64,000 bases of DNA from JAFEDN01 sp963844565 (GTDB taxonomy: Bacteria; Pseudomonadota; Gammaproteobacteria; Coxiellales; Coxiellaceae). Numbering within the stretch: position 1 is the stretch's first letter; each line of letters begins with the position of its first letter. The notes under the pieces were generated by a model, which did no database searches, was not told the origin of the DNA, and saw only the letters and a program-made list of their open reading frames with translations. Positions 1 to 9,251 of this stretch are shown here, one piece after another. The stretch covers positions 248,001 through 312,000 of the forward strand of contig CAWJON010000001.1 in NCBI GenBank assembly GCA_963844565.1, in the 5' to 3' direction. The position numbers and the translations under genes are program-made.

Positions 1-1358
1 GTGCCAACAGTTGAAATAGGATTTAAAATACCAGTGGTTAATTTCTCAGGGACCAAATAACGCTTGGCGACATCTTGCACTTGCGCTGCAGTCACAGCGC
101 GAATTTTCGGAACAAAGTTATCTTCCATTTTCCAAGTTAACTGAGTGACTTCTGGAACTCCTAAATTAAAAGCTTGTGACATGAGTGAATCTTGTTCAAA
201 TTCATGATTGGCAATCAGCAGCGCTTTTGCTCTTCGCAATTCCTCTGTGTTGACCAATTGGGTTTGCACTTGCAACAACTCATCTTTTAATGCGTTCTCA
301 ACTTTAGCCATAGGTATTTTTTGACTGGGTGTGGCGCTTATGGAAAATAAATTTTCGTATAAATTGTATATGTCATAATCTACCGAAACATTGGATAACA
401 ATTGTTTTCCTCGTACCAAATCATGAGAAAGTCGAGAGCTTTCCCCTCCGCCGAGAATATTGGCCAACACGTCCAAGGCATAGGGATCATTGACTGTTTG
501 CGCTGAGGTGGTAGACAGTGAAGGGGTATTAAAATTCAAAGATATCCAGGGCAGTTGGGCTGGAATATGAACCTCTAATCGTCTCGGCCCTAACGCGGAA
601 ACAGTTTCTGTCTTTTTAAAAACCGGCAAATTAACTGAAGGAATAGCGCCGAAATACTGATTGGCCAAGTTTAAAACTTGGGCAGGAACAACATCACCAA
701 TTACTACAATAACTGCATTATTGGGGGCATACCATTGGTGATACCAGTTTCTTAAATCCTCTACTTTCATTTGCAATAAATCACTCATCCAACCCACCAC
801 AGGTCGGCTGTATGGGTTATTGATGAAGGCAATTGCGTCAAAACGTTCGGAGGCCAAAGATTGCGGATCATCATCTGTGCGCATGCGTCTTTCTTCCATA
901 ACCACTTGTATCTCTTTAGAAAATGCATCCGCATCAAGTAGTAAATGCTGCATACGATCCGATTCTAAATCAAAACTGATTGCTAACTTATCCGCGGGTA
1001 AGGTCTGGAAATAGACAGTATAATCATCACTGGTCATGGCGTTTTGGTCGCCACCGTTTTGATTGATCAATTCGGCTAACTTACCCGGACCATATTTTGA
1101 GGTGCCGCGAAACATCATATGCTCTAATGCATGAGAAATACCAGTGAGGCCGTTGGGTTCATAGCTTGCGCCAACTTTATACCAAACAGAAGAAAACACG
1201 ACTGGAGCACGATGGTCTTCTTTTACAATTAACTTCAACCCATTCTTTAAATCATACTCCTGCACTTGAGGTGCTGATTGTGGGGGGGCTGGTTCTGCGA
1301 AAACAGTCAATGGAAGAATCAATGTGAATAAATTTAAAATCCATATGTAAGCGCGCAT
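1..1358 (-). CDS. M16 family zinc metallopeptidase, 3' end cut by window edge
   Basis: Translated by hand from the ATG at 1358; the frame stays open to base 1, so about 452 codons are visible and the C-terminus is missing. Residues 1-21 form a signal peptide ending VFA before EPAPP. The inverted zinc motif HxxEH is present as HALEH at residues 76-80, followed by MMFRGT, which is typical of pitrilysin/insulinase-family (M16) peptidases. The protein is therefore probably a periplasmic or outer-membrane-associated peptidase like the PqqL/YmxG type. An M16 C-terminal domain is expected in the remaining part. A second M16 gene often follows in this family, but it would lie outside the window. Family assignment is secure; the substrate is unknown. 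Confidence 0.9.
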   Translation of the reverse strand, partial: MRAYIWILNLFTLILPLTVFAEPAPPQSAPQVQEYDLKNGLKLIVKEDHRAPVVFSSVWYKVGASYEPNGLTGISHALEHMMFRGTSKYGPGKLAELINQNGGDQNAMTSDDYTVYFQTLPADKLAISFDLESDRMQHLLLDADAFSKEIQVVMEERRMRTDDDPQSLASERFDAIAFINNPYSRPVVGWMSDLLQMKVEDLRNWYHQWYAPNNAVIVVIGDVVPAQVLNLANQYFGAIPSVNLPVFKKTETVSALGPRRLEVHIPAQLPWISLNFNTPSLSTTSAQTVNDPYALDVLANILGGGESSRLSHDLVRGKQLLSNVSVDYDIYNLYENLFSISATPSQKIPMAKVENALKDELLQVQTQLVNTEELRRAKALLIANHEFEQDSLMSQAFNLGVPEVTQLTWKMEDNFVPKIRAVTAAQVQDVAKRYLVPEKLTTGILNPISTVG

Positions 1359-1446
1359 GGTAATTCCTCATTTTCCCAGAAGGACAAAAAGTTGCGTAAT
1401 AGTATTCGCTGTAATGTGGGAAAAGTAAATAAGGTCAACTTAGAAT

Positions 1447-2253
1447 CTACCAAAAACGCATTTGGGTATCTAAGCTGTTAAGCAAGACCAACAACTTTGA
1501 AACTGTGTTGACGCCTGTTTTAACTTTTATATTGTTCAAATGGAACTCAACCGTACGCGATGAAATATTCATCATTTTTCCAACGCCCTTAAGATCATAA
1601 CCCATACTTAAATATTTGAGACACTCGGCTTCTTTCACGGTAAAAAAGATATCCTTCTTATTGAGGTGAATGACATAATTTTTTGGCAGTAAATTTGCAT
1701 GGATTATTTTTTCTTCTTCATCTGGAAAGTGAACTCGCATTTTAGGTGGTAGAGTAACCAAGTGATTAGCTGCTTCAGCGATCAAAGTTTTTCCATAACC
1801 TTTGAAATAATGCTTAAATTTTTCAATTTCTGATTGACGATTCAAATAAAAATTAATAATCTCGGCATTTTTAACTGCCGTCGAGAAAATATAAATATCG
1901 CAATAATCTTGATGACGCTCTGCAATAAGATAAGGATAATCTAGACCAAATCTCTCTCTAATTTCATCTAAAATTTTTACACAATACTGTGGAACATTTT
2001 CAGGCAGTAAAATAAAAGAATATCTGCAGTTTGTATTAATTTTTAAATGAGCGGGCACTAAGGGATATTGATTATTTAAGTGATAAACATACCAGTCTGG
2101 ATGGGTGTTTAAACAAAACATCTCCCCATGATCGAATATCCGTGCATAACAAAAACCATTGGTATTACTTATTTTGAAAAAGAGATCACAAAGTTCAAGT
2201 ACTTTGCTAGCTGTTATCACTGTATAGTGATCAGGGGCTATAATTTGTTTCAT
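1447..2253 (-). CDS. LuxR-family transcriptional regulator
   Basis: 268 residues. The C-terminal 60 or so residues (about 203-262) form a LuxR/FixJ-type helix-turn-helix: FTVKEAECLKYLSMGYDLKGV followed by the recognition stretch ISSRTVEFHLNNIK. The N-terminal 190 residues resemble no receiver domain (no conserved phosphorylatable Asp context), so this is not a two-component response regulator. It has the size of an autoinducer-binding LuxR protein, but the usual acyl-homoserine-lactone pocket residues are not evident. The gene stands alone between the M16 peptidase and opdA with its own 140-base upstream region. It is probably an orphan (solo) regulator sensing an unknown ligand. Fold confidence is high, function low. 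Confidence 0.85.
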   Translation of the reverse strand: MKQIIAPDHYTVITASKVLELCDLFFKISNTNGFCYARIFDHGEMFCLNTHPDWYVYHLNNQYPLVPAHLKINTNCRYSFILLPENVPQYCVKILDEIRERFGLDYPYLIAERHQDYCDIYIFSTAVKNAEIINFYLNRQSEIEKFKHYFKGYGKTLIAEAANHLVTLPPKMRVHFPDEEEKIIHANLLPKNYVIHLNKKDIFFTVKEAECLKYLSMGYDLKGVGKMMNISSRTVEFHLNNIKVKTGVNTVSKLLVLLNSLDTQMRFW

Positions 2254-2394
2254 GAAGCACTCGACACGTATTTGAACCAGATAAAATTATAATGAAATAA
2301 ATGTGTAATACATCCCGGTGGTATCAGCTAGGTAATTTAATCAATTTTCCGTCATTGATTTGGTTAAGCTGACTAACCGCTTGAGGCGTGGCTA

Positions 2395-4431
2395 TTACTC
2401 AATTTCCTGGTTGTCGATTGCTTCCTGCTGCAATAAGGCTTTGATTTCTGGAGGACGTCCTCTAAATTCTATAAAAAGCTCAAGCGGCTCCACTGAGCCA
2501 CCTTTTTCTAAAAACAAATTCATAAACTTCTTGCTGGTTACTTGATCAAAAATACCGCGCTCTTTGAAAAGTGAGAACGCATCACTGGCTAATACTTCCG
2601 CCCACTTATAACTATAGTAACCAGCAGCATAGCCACCACCAAATATATGGCCAAAGCTGTGTTGAAAACGATTAAATTCAGGCACTGGAAGTAGGAAGGT
2701 TCTTGATCTTACTTGATTCAACACCGTTTGAATCAAATTTTTATCATTGGATTTAAATTTCAAGTGTATTTCAAAATCGAATAAAGCCAGTTCTAATTGA
2801 CGAAGCATTAAGATGGCGGTTTGGAAGTTTTTTGCTTTGATTAACTTTTCGAACAAGTTTTCGGGCAAAGAATCGCCAGTTTTATAATGTTTAGTTAAAC
2901 AGTTTAACCCTTGCTTTTCCCATGTCCAATTTTCATAGAACTGACTAGCAACCTCGACAGCATCCCATGGTATGCCGTTGATTCCAGAAACTCCGGAATA
3001 ATCGATCGTGGAAAGCATGTGTTGTAATCCATGTCCAAATTCATGAAATAAAGTAGCGACTTCGTCGTGTGTCAATAAAGCTGGCGTATCTTTTAATGGA
3101 GCTTGGAAATTACAGTTTATATAAGCAACCGGATGTTGAACAGAATTATCTGATCGACGCCTGCGTACACAATATTCATCCATCCAAGCGCCGCCGCGTT
3201 TGTTAGGGCGCGCGTATAAATCTAAATAAAAATAGCTGCGCAACTCTCGATTTTCATCATAAATCGCATAAACACTGACGTCTGAATGCCAAACATCAAC
3301 TTCATTTATCTTCTCTATGGTTAATCCATATAATTGTTGAGTAATGCTGAATAAACCGGATAATACTTTTTCAATCGGGAAATATTCACGCAACATTTCT
3401 TGTGAGAAATCATAATTTTTTCGACGTAATTTTTCGCTGTAGTAAGCGATATCCCAAGGTTTCAAATTGGCGAGTCCGTCCAATTCCTCGGCAAATTTTT
3501 CTAATTTAGTAAATTCATCTTTTGCCTTAGCGGAAGCCGCTAGCAACAGTCTATTCAGAAAGTCCAGCACTTCTTCAGGAGTTTTTGCCATTTTAGTCGC
3601 TAAAGATTCTTCAGCAAAATTATTAAAACCCAAGAGATGTGCACGCTCTAATCGGCATTCCAGAATTTTTTGCATAACTTCGCTGTTATCCCAGCGACCG
3701 GCCCCCGGTCCTTGATCGGAAGCTCGGGTAATATAGGCAGTATACATTTCCTCACGTAACGCTCTGGAATCTGCACGCGACATCACCGCTAAATAAGATG
3801 GCGCCTCTAAAGTAAAAACCCAACCTGGTAGTTTTTTTTGCTCTGCCGTAGCTGCCGCAGCCTTCAACGCTAATTCCGAGATGCCGGAAACTTGCTTTTC
3901 ATCGGTAAGATGTTTTGACCATCCTTCGGTTGCATCGAGAAGATTTTCTTCAAACTGTGTTTGCAGCTTGGCTAATTCATTCGATAATTCGGCAAATCTT
4001 AATTTTTTTTCTGGAGGCAAGGCGACGCCCGCCAATTTAAAGTCCCTTAAAGACAATTTAATTACCATTTTTTGTGCTGAATCTAAATGCTCAAATTCAG
4101 TATCGGCTATAAATTGTATCGCTGCGTACAGTGTTTCATTTTGTCCAATTTTGGTGTGATAGTCTGTAAGCAATGGAATGGCGGCGCTGTACGCTGTTCG
4201 CAAAGCTGGGTTGTCGGCAACCGCATGCAAGTGTGCAACCGGCGACCAAAAACGGTGCAATTGATCATCCATTTCCTCTAAAGGAAGCATGAGATTTTCC
4301 CAGGTAAAATGCTGGTTGGTGGACAAAAGATTTTCCAGGGTTTTTAAATTCAGATTGAGCAAATTTTCTAGCTGAGAAAAAATTTGATGCGGGTCAATTT
4401 TATTGAATGAAGGTAGATTTTTTATTTCCAT
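2395..4431 (-). CDS. prlC: Oligopeptidase A (M3 family)
   Basis: 678 residues, the normal length for PrlC/OpdA. The zinc-binding motif HExxH is HEFGH at residues 463-467 (TLFHEFGHGLQHML), with the downstream Glu helix expected of M3 thimet-type peptidases. It is a cytoplasmic zinc peptidase that degrades short peptides, including cleaved signal peptides. No signal peptide is present. In many gammaproteobacteria prlC precedes rsmJ/yhiQ; here it stands next to divergent trpS, separated by 47 bases. The assignment is firm at family level; the choice between oligopeptidase A and the related dipeptidyl carboxypeptidase Dcp rests on overall similarity. Confidence 0.93.
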   Translation of the reverse strand: MEIKNLPSFNKIDPHQIFSQLENLLNLNLKTLENLLSTNQHFTWENLMLPLEEMDDQLHRFWSPVAHLHAVADNPALRTAYSAAIPLLTDYHTKIGQNETLYAAIQFIADTEFEHLDSAQKMVIKLSLRDFKLAGVALPPEKKLRFAELSNELAKLQTQFEENLLDATEGWSKHLTDEKQVSGISELALKAAAATAEQKKLPGWVFTLEAPSYLAVMSRADSRALREEMYTAYITRASDQGPGAGRWDNSEVMQKILECRLERAHLLGFNNFAEESLATKMAKTPEEVLDFLNRLLLAASAKAKDEFTKLEKFAEELDGLANLKPWDIAYYSEKLRRKNYDFSQEMLREYFPIEKVLSGLFSITQQLYGLTIEKINEVDVWHSDVSVYAIYDENRELRSYFYLDLYARPNKRGGAWMDEYCVRRRRSDNSVQHPVAYINCNFQAPLKDTPALLTHDEVATLFHEFGHGLQHMLSTIDYSGVSGINGIPWDAVEVASQFYENWTWEKQGLNCLTKHYKTGDSLPENLFEKLIKAKNFQTAILMLRQLELALFDFEIHLKFKSNDKNLIQTVLNQVRSRTFLLPVPEFNRFQHSFGHIFGGGYAAGYYSYKWAEVLASDAFSLFKERGIFDQVTSKKFMNLFLEKGGSVEPLELFIEFRGRPPEIKALLQQEAIDNQEIE

Positions 4432-4478
4432 GATTTTGAGTATAGCATCTTAATAACCTATTTTGTTATGATACCAAG

Positions 4479-5555
4479 ATGAAAAATAATCAAATTAATT
4501 CCAAAAAAATATTATTGACCGGGGACACACCCACCGGCCAATTACATTTAGGCCATTGGGTTGGATCACTAGAAAACCGAGTGGCCCTGCAAAATGATTA
4601 TGAATGTTTCTTTTTGCTGGCAAATTTACACGCATTTACCACTCGTGCAGAACGCTCGGCAGAGATTCGACAGAGTGTGTTAGATATTGCCTTAGATTAT
4701 TTAGCGGCAGGCATAGATCCACAAAAAAGTACTATTTTCATTGAGTCAGATATTCCAGCAATTTATGAATTAGCATCTTTATTCAGCATGCTAATTCCTT
4801 TCCCCCGTTTGATGCGTAACCCTACCCTAAAAGATGAAATACGTGATAAAAAGCTGGGTGAAAATTACTCTTTTGGTTTTTTATTATATGCTGTTTTACA
4901 GGTTGCCGATATTCTGGCTTTAAAAGCAGAAATTGTTCCCGTGGGCGTTGATCAACTTCCACATTTAGAAATGACGCGTGAGGTGGCCCGACGTTTTAAT
5001 CAACTTTATTGTGGTGTTGATCCCCAAACAGAGGATAGTGATTACATAAAAGCGGGAGGATTATTTCCGATTATTACTCCTTTGGTCGGCAGAGTTGATC
5101 GTCTAATCGGTTTGGGTCCTCCAACCAGTGAGGGTCGTTGGTTAAAAATGAGCAAGTCTTTAAATAATGCCATTCTTTTAAGCGATGACCCCGATACTGT
5201 TGCTAAAAAAATCATGGGTATGTATACAGACCCTAAACGAATTCATGCTAGCGATCCTGGTGAGGTAGAGAATAATCCGCTTTGGGTGTTCCATGACATT
5301 TTTAATCCAGATAAATCATGGGTTAATGAGGCTAAAGAAAAATATCGTTCCGGTAATATTGGTGATGTGGCCTGTAAAAAACAATTAATTACGGTGATTA
5401 ACGCATTGTTAGAACCCATGCGTCAACGCCGCAGAATGTATCAAAATGATTTAACTGGAATTAATAAGATTCTTAAAGCCGGCAGCGAACGTGTTAATGA
5501 AATAGCCGATCAAACGCTAACAGAAGTTCGTCGGCTTATTCATCAAAAATTTTAA
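4479..5555 (+). CDS. trpS: Tryptophan--tRNA ligase
   Basis: 358 residues; class Ic aminoacyl-tRNA synthetase charging tRNA-Trp. The HIGH signature appears as HLGH (residues 23-26, in GQLHLGHWVGS) and the second signature as KMSKS at residues 223-227. GVDQLPHLEMTREVARRFN is the characteristic tryptophan/tyrosine synthetase core. It is slightly longer than the E. coli enzyme, with an extra segment before KMSKS (GRVDRLIGLGPPTSEGR) as in other long-form bacterial TrpRS. No clear Shine-Dalgarno precedes the ATG. A hairpin follows directly after the stop. It is transcribed alone, divergent from prlC. Confidence 0.96.
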   Translation: MKNNQINSKKILLTGDTPTGQLHLGHWVGSLENRVALQNDYECFFLLANLHAFTTRAERSAEIRQSVLDIALDYLAAGIDPQKSTIFIESDIPAIYELASLFSMLIPFPRLMRNPTLKDEIRDKKLGENYSFGFLLYAVLQVADILALKAEIVPVGVDQLPHLEMTREVARRFNQLYCGVDPQTEDSDYIKAGGLFPIITPLVGRVDRLIGLGPPTSEGRWLKMSKSLNNAILLSDDPDTVAKKIMGMYTDPKRIHASDPGEVENNPLWVFHDIFNPDKSWVNEAKEKYRSGNIGDVACKKQLITVINALLEPMRQRRRMYQNDLTGINKILKAGSERVNEIADQTLTEVRRLIHQKF

Positions 5556-5556
5556 T

Positions 5557-5578
5557 GCCCCTAATTTGCTTTAGGGGC
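5557..5578 (+). terminator. Hairpin after trpS
   Basis: A perfect 8-bp stem (GCCCCTAA / TTAGGGGC) with a six-base loop starts two bases after the trpS stop codon. No strong U-run follows, so it may be an inefficient intrinsic terminator or a 3'-stabilising hairpin. Confidence 0.6.
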
Positions 5579-5626
5579 TACCTTTAACTAGAATAATTAG
5601 GTTACCTAAATTTTGGAGATTTATAT

Positions 5627-6088
5627 ATGAAAATATTTCGTAAATCATTATCGATACTTTTCTTGTTCTTTATTACCACAGCCGTTTTTGCAGATACTGG
5701 GCAGGACGTGCGTCAAGCTTATGATCAATGGACACAAGCCATTGAAACTGCCAAAGGTAATCCCCAACCAGTTCTCGCCTTATATGCTCCCAAATCCGTT
5801 TTGTTAGCCACGCTGGCTCAACAACCATTAATAACTCGCGAGGAAATGAGCAAATATTTCATTTCTTTTACGGATAAAAAAGATATGAAAGTGTCAACCA
5901 AAAAGATAATTACCCAAATTTTTCCAGGTATAGCCATTAACAGTGGAATTTACGTATTCAGTTTTATCGATAAAAACAACAAACCGGTTTCAATAGAAGC
6001 CCGTTTTAGTTTTGTTTATCGCGAAACTGATAACCGCTGGTTGATCGTTAATCATCATTCTTCCCTGATGCCCCCAGCTGCGCATTAA
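5627..6088 (+). CDS. Secreted SnoaL-like/NTF2-fold (CaMKII association domain type) protein
   Basis: 153 residues. A classical signal peptide (KSLSILFLFFITTAVFA, cleavage near residue 22) precedes a single compact domain of about 125 residues. The pattern of an N-terminal helix (VRQAYDQWTQAI), ALYAPKSVLLATLA, and the terminal strands FSFVYRETDNRWLIVNHHSS matches the NTF2-like superfamily, in particular the DUF4440/CaMKII-association-domain group. The conserved HHSS near the end is typical of that group. It is predicted to be periplasmic; no catalytic role can be read from the sequence. It is convergent with ahcY, which ends one base away. Confidence 0.75.
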   Translation: MKIFRKSLSILFLFFITTAVFADTGQDVRQAYDQWTQAIETAKGNPQPVLALYAPKSVLLATLAQQPLITREEMSKYFISFTDKKDMKVSTKKIITQIFPGIAINSGIYVFSFIDKNNKPVSIEARFSFVYRETDNRWLIVNHHSSLMPPAAH

Positions 6089-6089
6089 A

Positions 6090-7376
6090 TCAATAACGAT
6101 AGTGGTCGGACTTAAACGGTCCTTTCTTATCCACACCAATGTATTTAGCTTGCTCATCCGTCAGCACGGTGAGATGCGCATTAATACGATCTAGGTGTAA
6201 GCGAGCCACCATTTCATCCAAGTGCTTGGGCAATACATAAACTTTTTTCTCATATCTATCCCCATGCTCCCACAACTCCAATTGCGCCAACACTTGATTG
6301 GTAAAGGAAGAGGACATCACAAAACTGGGGTGCCCAGTGGCGCATCCCAAGTTAACCAAACGGCCTCGCGCCAATAATATAATGCGCTTGCCGTCAGGAA
6401 AAATAACGTGGTCTACTTGCGGTTTAATATTTTCCCAAGGATATTGCTCCAAGGAGGCGACATCAACTTCGAGATCAAAATGACCAATATTGCAAACAAT
6501 CGCTTGGTTTTTCATCACTAACATATGCTCGTGACGAATAATTCCTTTATTGCCAGTCGCCGTCACAAAAATATCACCAGCCGGTGCGATCTCTTCCATC
6601 GTTACCACGGAATAGCCTTCCATCGCCGCTTGCAATGCGCAAATCGGATCAATTTCGGTGATATGAACTTTTGCGCCTAAAGCACTTAACGCTTGAGCAC
6701 AACCTTTGCCTACATCACCATAACCGGCAACTACTGCGATTTTTCCCGCGATCATGACATCCGTAGCGCGTTTTAAACCATCCACCAAGGATTCACGGCA
6801 ACCATATAGATTATCGAATTTCGATTTAGTCACGGAGTCGTTAACGTTAATGGCTGGAATTTTCAATGTGCCATTTTTGGCCATTTCATATAATCGATGC
6901 ACGCCGGTGGTGGTTTCTTCGGTAACACCTTTTATGTTGTTTAACAAATCCGGATATTTTTCGTGAGCGACCACAGTTAAATCACCACCGTCATCTAATA
7001 GAAGATTGGGTTTCCATCCGTCAGGCCCTGCTAAAGTGAGATCGATGCATTGATAATATTCTTCTTCGGTTTCGCCTTTCCAAGCAAAAACTGGAACGCC
7101 GCGCGCCGCCATAGCAGCAGCAGCATGATCTTGGGTTGAATAAATGTTGCAAGAAGACCAACGAACTTCTGCACCCAATTCCAGCAAGGTTTCAATCAAT
7201 ACCGCAGTCTGGATGGTCATATGTAGACAGCCAACAATCCGAGCGCCTTTTAAAGGCTTTTTCTCACCATATCTTTTTCTTAACGCCATTAATCCAGGCA
7301 TTTCAGTTTCGGCGATGGCAATTTCTTTGCGCCCCCAGTCTGCCAAATTGATATCGGCAACTTGATAATCTTGCAT
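6090..7376 (-). CDS. ahcY: Adenosylhomocysteinase (SAH hydrolase)
   Basis: 428 residues. It reversibly hydrolyses S-adenosylhomocysteine to adenosine and homocysteine, removing the product inhibitor of methyltransferases. The NAD-binding Rossmann loop VVAGYGDVGKGCAQAL is present near residue 220, with NVNDSVTKSKFDN, ATGNKGIIRHEHM, and the terminal KxDHYRY tail (here KSDHYRY) typical of the family. It lacks the roughly 40-residue insertion of longer bacterial forms, hence 428 rather than about 470 residues. A Shine-Dalgarno AGGA lies upstream of the ATG. It starts 9 bases after metK ends, so the two form a methyl-cycle operon. Confidence 0.97.
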   Translation of the reverse strand: MQDYQVADINLADWGRKEIAIAETEMPGLMALRKRYGEKKPLKGARIVGCLHMTIQTAVLIETLLELGAEVRWSSCNIYSTQDHAAAAMAARGVPVFAWKGETEEEYYQCIDLTLAGPDGWKPNLLLDDGGDLTVVAHEKYPDLLNNIKGVTEETTTGVHRLYEMAKNGTLKIPAINVNDSVTKSKFDNLYGCRESLVDGLKRATDVMIAGKIAVVAGYGDVGKGCAQALSALGAKVHITEIDPICALQAAMEGYSVVTMEEIAPAGDIFVTATGNKGIIRHEHMLVMKNQAIVCNIGHFDLEVDVASLEQYPWENIKPQVDHVIFPDGKRIILLARGRLVNLGCATGHPSFVMSSSFTNQVLAQLELWEHGDRYEKKVYVLPKHLDEMVARLHLDRINAHLTVLTDEQAKYIGVDKKGPFKSDHYRY

Positions 7377-7385
7377 AAATTTTTC

Positions 7386-8561
7386 CTAACCTTTAATTAA
7401 ATTAGCATGCGCCGATTGTTTCAACGCCTGAACTTTATCGGTTTTTTCCCAAGTGAAATTCACTTCTTCACGACCAAAATGACCATACGCTGCGGTTGGA
7501 CGATAGATAGGCCGTAACAAATCTAGACTCTTTATGATTCCTTGCGGCCTTAATTCAAACTGTTCGCGCACCCAACGGCTGATGTTCTCTTCTGAGACTT
7601 TGCCAGTGCCAAAGGTATCAATTCGAACGGAAGTAGGTTCGGCGATACCAATGGCATAAGACAATTGAACCTCACATCGATCGGCCAAGCCGGCGCTGAC
7701 AATATTTTTAGCCACATAGCGTGCCAAATAAGCGGCGGAACGGTCTACTTTGGTGGGATCTTTTCCTGAAAAACATCCACCGCCATGCCGAGCCATACCA
7801 CCGTAGGTATCGACAATAATTTTTCTACCGGTTAAACCACAGTCACTCACCGGACCGCCAATCACAAACCGTCCGGTTGGATTGATAAAATACTTGGTAT
7901 TGGGATGCAACCATTTAGCTGGGAGTGTCGGCTTAATGATTTCCTCCATAATGCCCTCAACCAATTCCTTGCGGCTGACGTCAGGATCATGTTGTGCAGA
8001 TAAAACCACACAATCAATCGCGACCGGTTGACCGTTTTCATAAACTAATGTCAGCTGACATTTGCCATCTGGCCTTAACCATTTCAGAATGCCTGACTTT
8101 CGCGCTTCGGCGGTGCGGCGCATAACCTTGTGTGAATAATATATAGGGGCGGGCATGAGCACATCGGTTTCATTACTGGCGTAACCAAACATCATTCCCT
8201 GATCGCCAGCGCCGATTTCTTTGTCGGTTCCCGCGTCGACGCCCATGGCGATATCTGGCGATTGTTTACTGATGGCGGTCAACACCACGCAGGTATCGGC
8301 GTCAAAACCATATTGGTGGTTGTTGTAGCCCACGTCACGAACCACTTCGCGCGCTACTTTTTCCATGTCCACCCAAGCATTGGTAGTAATTTCACCGGTA
8401 ATCAGCACCATCCCAGATTTCACTACCGTTTCACAGGCCACACGTGCCTGAGTATCTAAGGTTAGAATCGCGTCGAGTATGGCGTCAGAAATTTGGTCGG
8501 CCAATTTATCGGGATGGCCTTCCGCTACGGATTCAGAGGTAAAAACATTACGATTGCTCAT
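7386..8561 (-). CDS. metK: S-adenosylmethionine synthetase
   Basis: 391 residues. It makes SAM from methionine and ATP. The signatures GHPDKLADQISDAILD (N-terminal), GAGDQGMMFGYA (ATP-binding hexapeptide region) and GGGCFSGKDPTKVDRSAAY (P-loop-like) are intact. AGGAAAAAGCT precedes the ATG and gives a clear ribosome-binding site. It is first gene of a metK-ahcY pair, divergent from rsmD with 93 bases between. I saw no SAM-riboswitch-like fold in that short leader. Together with ahcY it covers SAM production and SAH removal; a homocysteine-to-methionine step is not encoded here. Confidence 0.97.
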   Translation of the reverse strand: MSNRNVFTSESVAEGHPDKLADQISDAILDAILTLDTQARVACETVVKSGMVLITGEITTNAWVDMEKVAREVVRDVGYNNHQYGFDADTCVVLTAISKQSPDIAMGVDAGTDKEIGAGDQGMMFGYASNETDVLMPAPIYYSHKVMRRTAEARKSGILKWLRPDGKCQLTLVYENGQPVAIDCVVLSAQHDPDVSRKELVEGIMEEIIKPTLPAKWLHPNTKYFINPTGRFVIGGPVSDCGLTGRKIIVDTYGGMARHGGGCFSGKDPTKVDRSAAYLARYVAKNIVSAGLADRCEVQLSYAIGIAEPTSVRIDTFGTGKVSEENISRWVREQFELRPQGIIKSLDLLRPIYRPTAAYGHFGREEVNFTWEKTDKVQALKQSAHANLIKG

Positions 8562-8654
8562 AGCTTTTTCCTATATTTCAATGATGGAGGACGTTTTAAA
8601 TTGGGAAATAAGATATCATAAATAAACTTATTTGACTATTTGCAGCATTAAACC

Positions 8655-9251
8655 ATGAATAAATTAACCCACACCGTCCGAATTATCGGCGGACGCTGGC
8701 GCAGCCGGCGCTTACATTTTTCAAATTTGACTGGTCTAAGACCCACTCAGGATAGAATTCGGGAAACACTATTCAATTGGCTGGCGCCGCACTTGCCGGG
8801 CGCCAATTGTCTGGACTTATTTGCTGGAACTGGCGCTTTGGGTTTTGAAGCCTTGTCTCGCGGTGCGCCATATACTTGTTTTGTGGATAATCAGCGGGAA
8901 GCATTAGCTGACCTGGAAAAAAATGCTTTTTCCTTGGGGGTTAATCCTGAACAATTCAGGGTAATCCGTGGGGATTTTCCTTATCATATGCCGATTTTGC
9001 CAGGCCATCCCTTTAAAATTATTTTTTTAGATCCGCCGTTTGGGAAAAATCTGTTGGAGCCTTGTATCGAATGGCTGCACGCTTCAATTTATTGGCAACC
9101 CGGAAGTTGGATTTATATTGAGAGAGAGATCAATAACCCATTGTCCTTACCTTCAGGCTGGGAAATTTATCGCGAGCAGAAAACCAAGCGCTTAATTTAT
9201 CAGTTGGTCAAGTGCGGGGGGTCAAGTCCTGACCCCCTCTACTCTCACTAG
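8655..9251 (+). CDS. rsmD: 16S rRNA (guanine966-N2)-methyltransferase
   Basis: 198 residues. It is a class I SAM-dependent methyltransferase that modifies G966 of 16S rRNA. Motif I is LDLFAGTGALGFEALSRGA and the catalytic motif IV is DPPF (IIFLDPPFGK); the N-terminal RIIGGRWRSRRL is typical of RsmD. The last 12 or so residues (CGGSSPDPLYSH) are not family-like. They are encoded by a perfect palindrome resembling a REP sequence (9217-9237), so the original 3' end appears to have been replaced. The stop overlaps the convergent gene's stop by 4 bases. Confidence 0.93.
   Translation: MNKLTHTVRIIGGRWRSRRLHFSNLTGLRPTQDRIRETLFNWLAPHLPGANCLDLFAGTGALGFEALSRGAPYTCFVDNQREALADLEKNAFSLGVNPEQFRVIRGDFPYHMPILPGHPFKIIFLDPPFGKNLLEPCIEWLHASIYWQPGSWIYIEREINNPLSLPSGWEIYREQKTKRLIYQLVKCGGSSPDPLYSH
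9217..9237. repeat. REP-like palindrome inside the 3' end of rsmD
   Basis: An 8-bp perfect stem (GGGGGTCA / TGACCCCC) encloses a five-base loop, AGTCC. Palindromes of this type, with G-runs followed by TCAAG/TCAGG, are typical of REP sequences mobilised by REP-associated tyrosine transposases. It codes for the extreme C-terminus of RsmD and may also end transcription from both convergent genes. No RAYT gene lies in the window. Confidence 0.6.

Noticed and set aside
8562..8654. Possible SAM riboswitch before metK
   Set aside because: The 93-base divergent region is too short and has no recognisable SAM-I or SAM-II pattern.
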